From the NCBI GenBank assembly GCA_016762995.1, contig JAESUT010000064.1, forward strand, positions 5,509 to 13,345: a stretch of 7,837 bases of DNA. The letters run 5' to 3'. Under the pieces are notes generated by a model. That model made no database searches, had not been told where the DNA came from, and was given only the letters and a program-made list of their open reading frames with translations. This DNA comes from Gammaproteobacteria bacterium. Lineage in GTDB: Bacteria; Pseudomonadota; Gammaproteobacteria; Pseudomonadales; Pseudohongiellaceae. The translations under genes and the position numbers were made by a program. Below, piece after piece: positions 5,390-7,837 of the stretch (positions are counted from its first letter, which is position 1; each line of letters begins with the position of its first letter).

Positions 5390-7837
5390 CTACCGGCCTG
5401 TAGTACCAGACCGCTGATTCTCCGACAATACACGGTAGTATTCTTCCACCAAATCGCGGTACTCATCAGGGATATCTTCATCAACGGTGGCGTACAGTTT
5501 ATTGTTGATGTTATCTAGCTCTGCCTGAGCGCGCAGTGCTCCCTCGAGTTCTGTTATCGGTTGGAGTAGTTGTCTAAATAGTTCTGGTTGATTGAGAAAG
5601 TCTTCGATATTTTGCTGCGTCAATTGCTGGCGAATCGCTCTAGCATTACCCATATTGTTCGGCGTACCTTGAGCACCTACACGCCCATCCGATCCTGGCT
5701 GTTGTTCGCTGCTGCTTCCGCCGCCACCTGCGGCCTGTTGCTGCCCACTTCCTTGTCCTTGTTGACCCTGTTGTCCTTGCTGCCGGCCCAATTGACCTCT
5801 CTGGCCAGGCTGATTACCACCAGAGCGCGCCTGATCCTGTAATTGTTGCGTGAGTTGCTGCGCCAGTTGCTGCGCCTGCTCCAATTGCTCGCGCATCTCG
5901 CGTAGCGAAGGCACGTCGCCTCCTGGCTCTTGCCCCGCCTCATTGAATGCTAACGCCTGTTGCTCAAGGTCTTCTATCTGTTGACGCAATTGAGCCGCAT
6001 CGCTTGCCGCCTGCTGCACTTGATCTGATGCCGAATCGCTACTTGAAGGATTCAAGGCAGCTAGACTTTGTACGAAATCTTCAATCGAATCCTCTAGCTC
6101 CTGCTCTATGTCTATCGACAAATTAACCATGCCATTGCGTAACACGCGATTACTAGTCTGCATCTCTTCACGAATCGGCCGGAGTTCACGGCTCGCTGCC
6201 TGTGCTTGAGACATCAGACGCTGATCTTCGTTATCACCACGGGCAATGATAGCCCTTAGCATGTCCTCGATTTCTTTTAAATCTTTCTGCTGTTGCTGCT
6301 GCGCTTCGATGAGCTCTTGCAGGTCGGCATCATCACGAACAGATTGTCGCGTCTGCCCGAGCCCCTGTTGACGCGTAGTTTCCTGCAAACTCTCCTGCAA
6401 GTTTCGTTGTTGTTGCAACAGCTGCTGCCCGCGCTGGCCAATGTTTCGTGCAAGCTGATTTACAGAACGCTCTGACTGTTGACTCAATTCACGTTGCTGC
6501 TCGCGCAGATTTTCCAATGCCTTCTGCGATCTAGCCGCAGCAATTGCTGCGGTCTCACTCTGGGAGGCTTCCTGCATTTGCTGTGCTGCGCGCTCTAAAG
6601 CCGTCTGCGGTTGTTGCTGCCTACCACTAGAGCCGCTAGACGACGAGCTGCTGCCGGATTGAGACTGTGATTGAGAGGCCTGTTGATTCTGCTGCTGTGA
6701 GGATGGACTCTGTTGGCCGCGGCTCAACTGCTGTGCTAGCTGTTCAACCTCACGACTGAGCCGCTCCTGCTGACGCAGCAAACGCTCTAACTCGCGTCGC
6801 TTCTGCTCCTCAGTCATTTGTTCTTCGCGCCGCGCTAAATTGCGCTGCGCACGAGTTAAGCCTTCCTGTCTACGCGCTAACTCTTCTAGCTTGTTGGCTT
6901 CTTCGGTTTGCTGCTGCGAGCCGCCACCTGCACTGTTCGGCGTCTCATAACGGTTCTCAAGCTGACCCATTTCCATCTCGAACAATTCGCGTAGATCTTC
7001 ACGCTCCTGTTGAGCTGCACCGCCACCACCCCCACCACCGCCTTGCTGCATAGAGATGTTGGTGCGATTGATATTCGCCTCTGCCTTCAATACATATTGC
7101 AGTGCTAGCTGCTCGGGTTTCAGGGCACTTGTGACCTGCTCCTTGCCAAGCTCGTCCGCCGCCTGATTCATTTGATCTATGGCGAGTGAAAGGTTTTCTA
7201 CGGCGGCATCGTAGCTCGCATCGGAGAAACTAACACGTTCTGCGAGACGGTCAATCGAGCGACGAGTCCGCTCCGTCGCCTCGAGTTGCGATTCGGAAAT
7301 AATCTCAGCATCGGATGCGAATTCTTCCGGTGAAACCTTCGTCTGTCTGTTCTTTAATTTCCACGTAGCCGCGATAATGTCTTTCTGTATCTGCACTAGG
7401 GCGCTGCTATCGACACTTTCGCCGCCTCCACCGCCACCTCCGCCGCCTCCGCTGGATCGCCGAAATTCCTGGTCGGTAGGAATTACCTGCAGAAAATAAA
7501 TGTCGGATATGACCTCAACTGGGCCTTCTAGAGCGTTATTGTCAGCGAGCGTTAGAAAATAGCTTACAAAATCGCCCGGCTCTACATCGAGGTCTTCCAA
7601 ATAAATAAGCTCGTCGCCAGACACTTCGCGCAAATTCGGTTCGGGCAGAAAATCTACCTGCACCTCGTCTGCGCCCACGACGCTGTAGTTCAGCGTGAAC
7701 TTACTCAGGCCATAGTCATCAGTAGCATCAATCTGAAGTACGACTTCCTCTAAGGGCATAACCTCCTGATCTTGGCCTGGTCTCTTCAATACCAATTCCG
7801 GTGGCGTGTCTTCGATAGAGCGAATGAAGTAGTCGAG
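5390..7837 (-). CDS. DUF4175-like coiled-coil envelope protein, 5' end missing
   Basis: The frame is open to the window edge, giving 815 visible codons that end at TAG 5392-5390. The true start lies outside; the TTG at 7795 is only an internal Leu codon. Visible residues 1-124 are beta-rich with an IEDTPPEL...DATDDYGL pattern, typical of the region just before the coiled coil in DUF4175-like proteins. A run of 10 Gly (about 130-139), an alpha-helical segment, and a run of 8 Gly (about 266-273) follow. After these come several hundred residues of Gln/Glu/Arg-rich coiled coil broken by Ser/Gln- and Gly/Gln-rich linkers. The compact C-terminus (IPDEYRDLVEEYYRVLSEN) resembles the conserved tail of such proteins. 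Family members normally have N-terminal membrane helices, which would be in the missing part; the visible portion is probably periplasmic. It lies 2 nt before the VWA gene, so the two are probably co-translated. No enzymatic motif is visible, and a structural or scaffolding role is inferred. The family call is by pattern recognition only; other long coiled-coil proteins could look similar. Confidence 0.8.
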   Translation of the reverse strand, partial: LDYFIRSIEDTPPELVLKRPGQDQEVMPLEEVVLQIDATDDYGLSKFTLNYSVVGADEVQVDFLPEPNLREVSGDELIYLEDLDVEPGDFVSYFLTLADNNALEGPVEVISDIYFLQVIPTDQEFRRSSGGGGGGGGGGESVDSSALVQIQKDIIAATWKLKNRQTKVSPEEFASDAEIISESQLEATERTRRSIDRLAERVSFSDASYDAAVENLSLAIDQMNQAADELGKEQVTSALKPEQLALQYVLKAEANINRTNISMQQGGGGGGGGAAQQEREDLRELFEMEMGQLENRYETPNSAGGGSQQQTEEANKLEELARRQEGLTRAQRNLARREEQMTEEQKRRELERLLRQQERLSREVEQLAQQLSRGQQSPSSQQQNQQASQSQSQSGSSSSSSGSSGRQQQPQTALERAAQQMQEASQSETAAIAAARSQKALENLREQQRELSQQSERSVNQLARNIGQRGQQLLQQQRNLQESLQETTRQQGLGQTRQSVRDDADLQELIEAQQQQQKDLKEIEDMLRAIIARGDNEDQRLMSQAQAASRELRPIREEMQTSNRVLRNGMVNLSIDIEQELEDSIEDFVQSLAALNPSSSDSASDQVQQAASDAAQLRQQIEDLEQQALAFNEAGQEPGGDVPSLREMREQLEQAQQLAQQLTQQLQDQARSGGNQPGQRGQLGRQQGQQGQQGQGSGQQQAAGGGGSSSEQQPGSDGRVGAQGTPNNMGNARAIRQQLTQQNIEDFLNQPELFRQLLQPITELEGALRAQAELDNINNKLYATVDEDIPDEYRDLVEEYYRVLSENQRSGTTGR
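5697..5822 (-). repeat. Gly/Gln-rich low-complexity linker
   Basis: This stretch of the DUF4175-like gene encodes repeated GQQ/GQ units (GRQQGQQGQQGQGSGQQQ), then GGGGSSS and a Pro/Gly-rich end. It separates the last coiled coil from the compact C-terminal domain and is predicted to be a disordered tether. Confidence 0.75.
5842..5877 (-). repeat. Imperfect tandem 12-nt repeat coding for QQLx units
   Basis: Two near-identical 12-mers (gttgctgcgcca at 5854-5865 and gttgctgcgcct at 5866-5877, + strand) follow a diverged third copy at 5842-5853. They encode the repeated tetrapeptide AQQL/TQQL within a coiled coil, consistent with local duplication. Confidence 0.65.
6610..6715 (-). repeat. Ser/Gln-rich low-complexity linker
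   Basis: This part of the DUF4175-like gene encodes a Gln- and Ser-dominated stretch with a run of six Ser (SGSSSSSSGSSG) next to QSQSQS and QQQ runs. It interrupts two coiled-coil blocks and is expected to be disordered. Confidence 0.75.
7019..7042 (-). repeat. Poly-glycine codon tract (8 Gly)
   Basis: Eight consecutive GGN codons with mixed third bases form a second flexible hinge in the DUF4175-like protein. It separates the first helical segment from the long coiled-coil part. Confidence 0.9.
7421..7450 (-). repeat. Poly-glycine codon tract (10 Gly)
   Basis: Ten consecutive GGN codons (GGA, GGC, GGT mixed) encode a flexible linker. It sits between the beta-rich segment and the first helical segment of the DUF4175-like protein. 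Mixed codon use shows it is held at the protein level and is not a pure microsatellite. Confidence 0.9.

Noticed and set aside
5842..5877. Possible CRISPR-like or regulatory repeat
   Set aside because: The units are 12 nt long, directly abutting, in frame and inside a coiled-coil coding region, so they are explained by protein-level repetition.
5677..5943. Second minus-strand frame of 88 codons inside the DUF4175-like gene
   Set aside because: It is a frame shadow of Gln/Gly-rich codons; its Arg/Asn/Ser-rich product is what a shifted CAG/CAA/GGN tract gives.
7793..7795. TTG as start codon of the DUF4175-like gene
   Set aside because: The frame continues without a stop to the window edge, and residues before it (IEDTPPEL) belong to the conserved segment, so the gene is 5'-truncated by the window.

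Overview
The window is one dense block of four minus-strand genes, read from its right end to its left. There are no non-coding gaps: the junctions are 2 nt apart, a 1-nt overlap (TAATG) and 4 nt apart, so it looks like the interior of a single operon. Both outer genes run off the window. Base composition looks balanced (roughly 50% GC by eye), and every predicted product is exported or membrane-anchored with Gram-negative-style signals. The gene families and the Gln-rich, acidic proteins suggest a (possibly marine) gammaproteobacterium or similar Gram-negative. That placement is an inference and is not decisive.

Layout in transcription order. (1) 7837-5390: the 3' part, 815 codons, of a DUF4175-like protein. 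It has a beta-rich segment, then very long Gln/Glu/Arg-rich coiled coils interrupted by poly-Gly and Ser/Gln linkers. (2) 5387-3084: a 767-residue inner-membrane protein. It has two N-terminal membrane helices, a VWA domain with an intact MIDAS, a glutamine-amidotransferase-like fold without an evident nucleophile, beta-sandwich regions, and a C-terminal membrane helix. (3) 3084-1981: a 367-residue exported protein with a caspase/legumain-like (clan CD) fold. It keeps the catalytic His but lacks the catalytic Cys, and an EF-hand-like Ca2+ loop follows. (4) 1976-1: an exported TPR protein fused to a gluzincin-type zinc peptidase domain (HEFMH plus a downstream WLSEG). It is open for 658 codons to the window edge.

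Working model (inference): the VWA/GATase-like and DUF4175-like proteins resemble those found downstream of MoxR AAA+ ATPase and DUF58 genes in aerotolerance-type (Bat-like) clusters. Here they are coupled to a periplasmic pseudo-caspase and a TPR-linked metallopeptidase. Together they could form an envelope complex in which the VWA and TPR modules provide metal-dependent and helical docking, the pseudo-caspase acts as a sensor or scaffold, and the zinc peptidase is the only visible catalytic centre. The MoxR, DUF58 and BatA-like genes would be expected to the right of the window but cannot be seen here.
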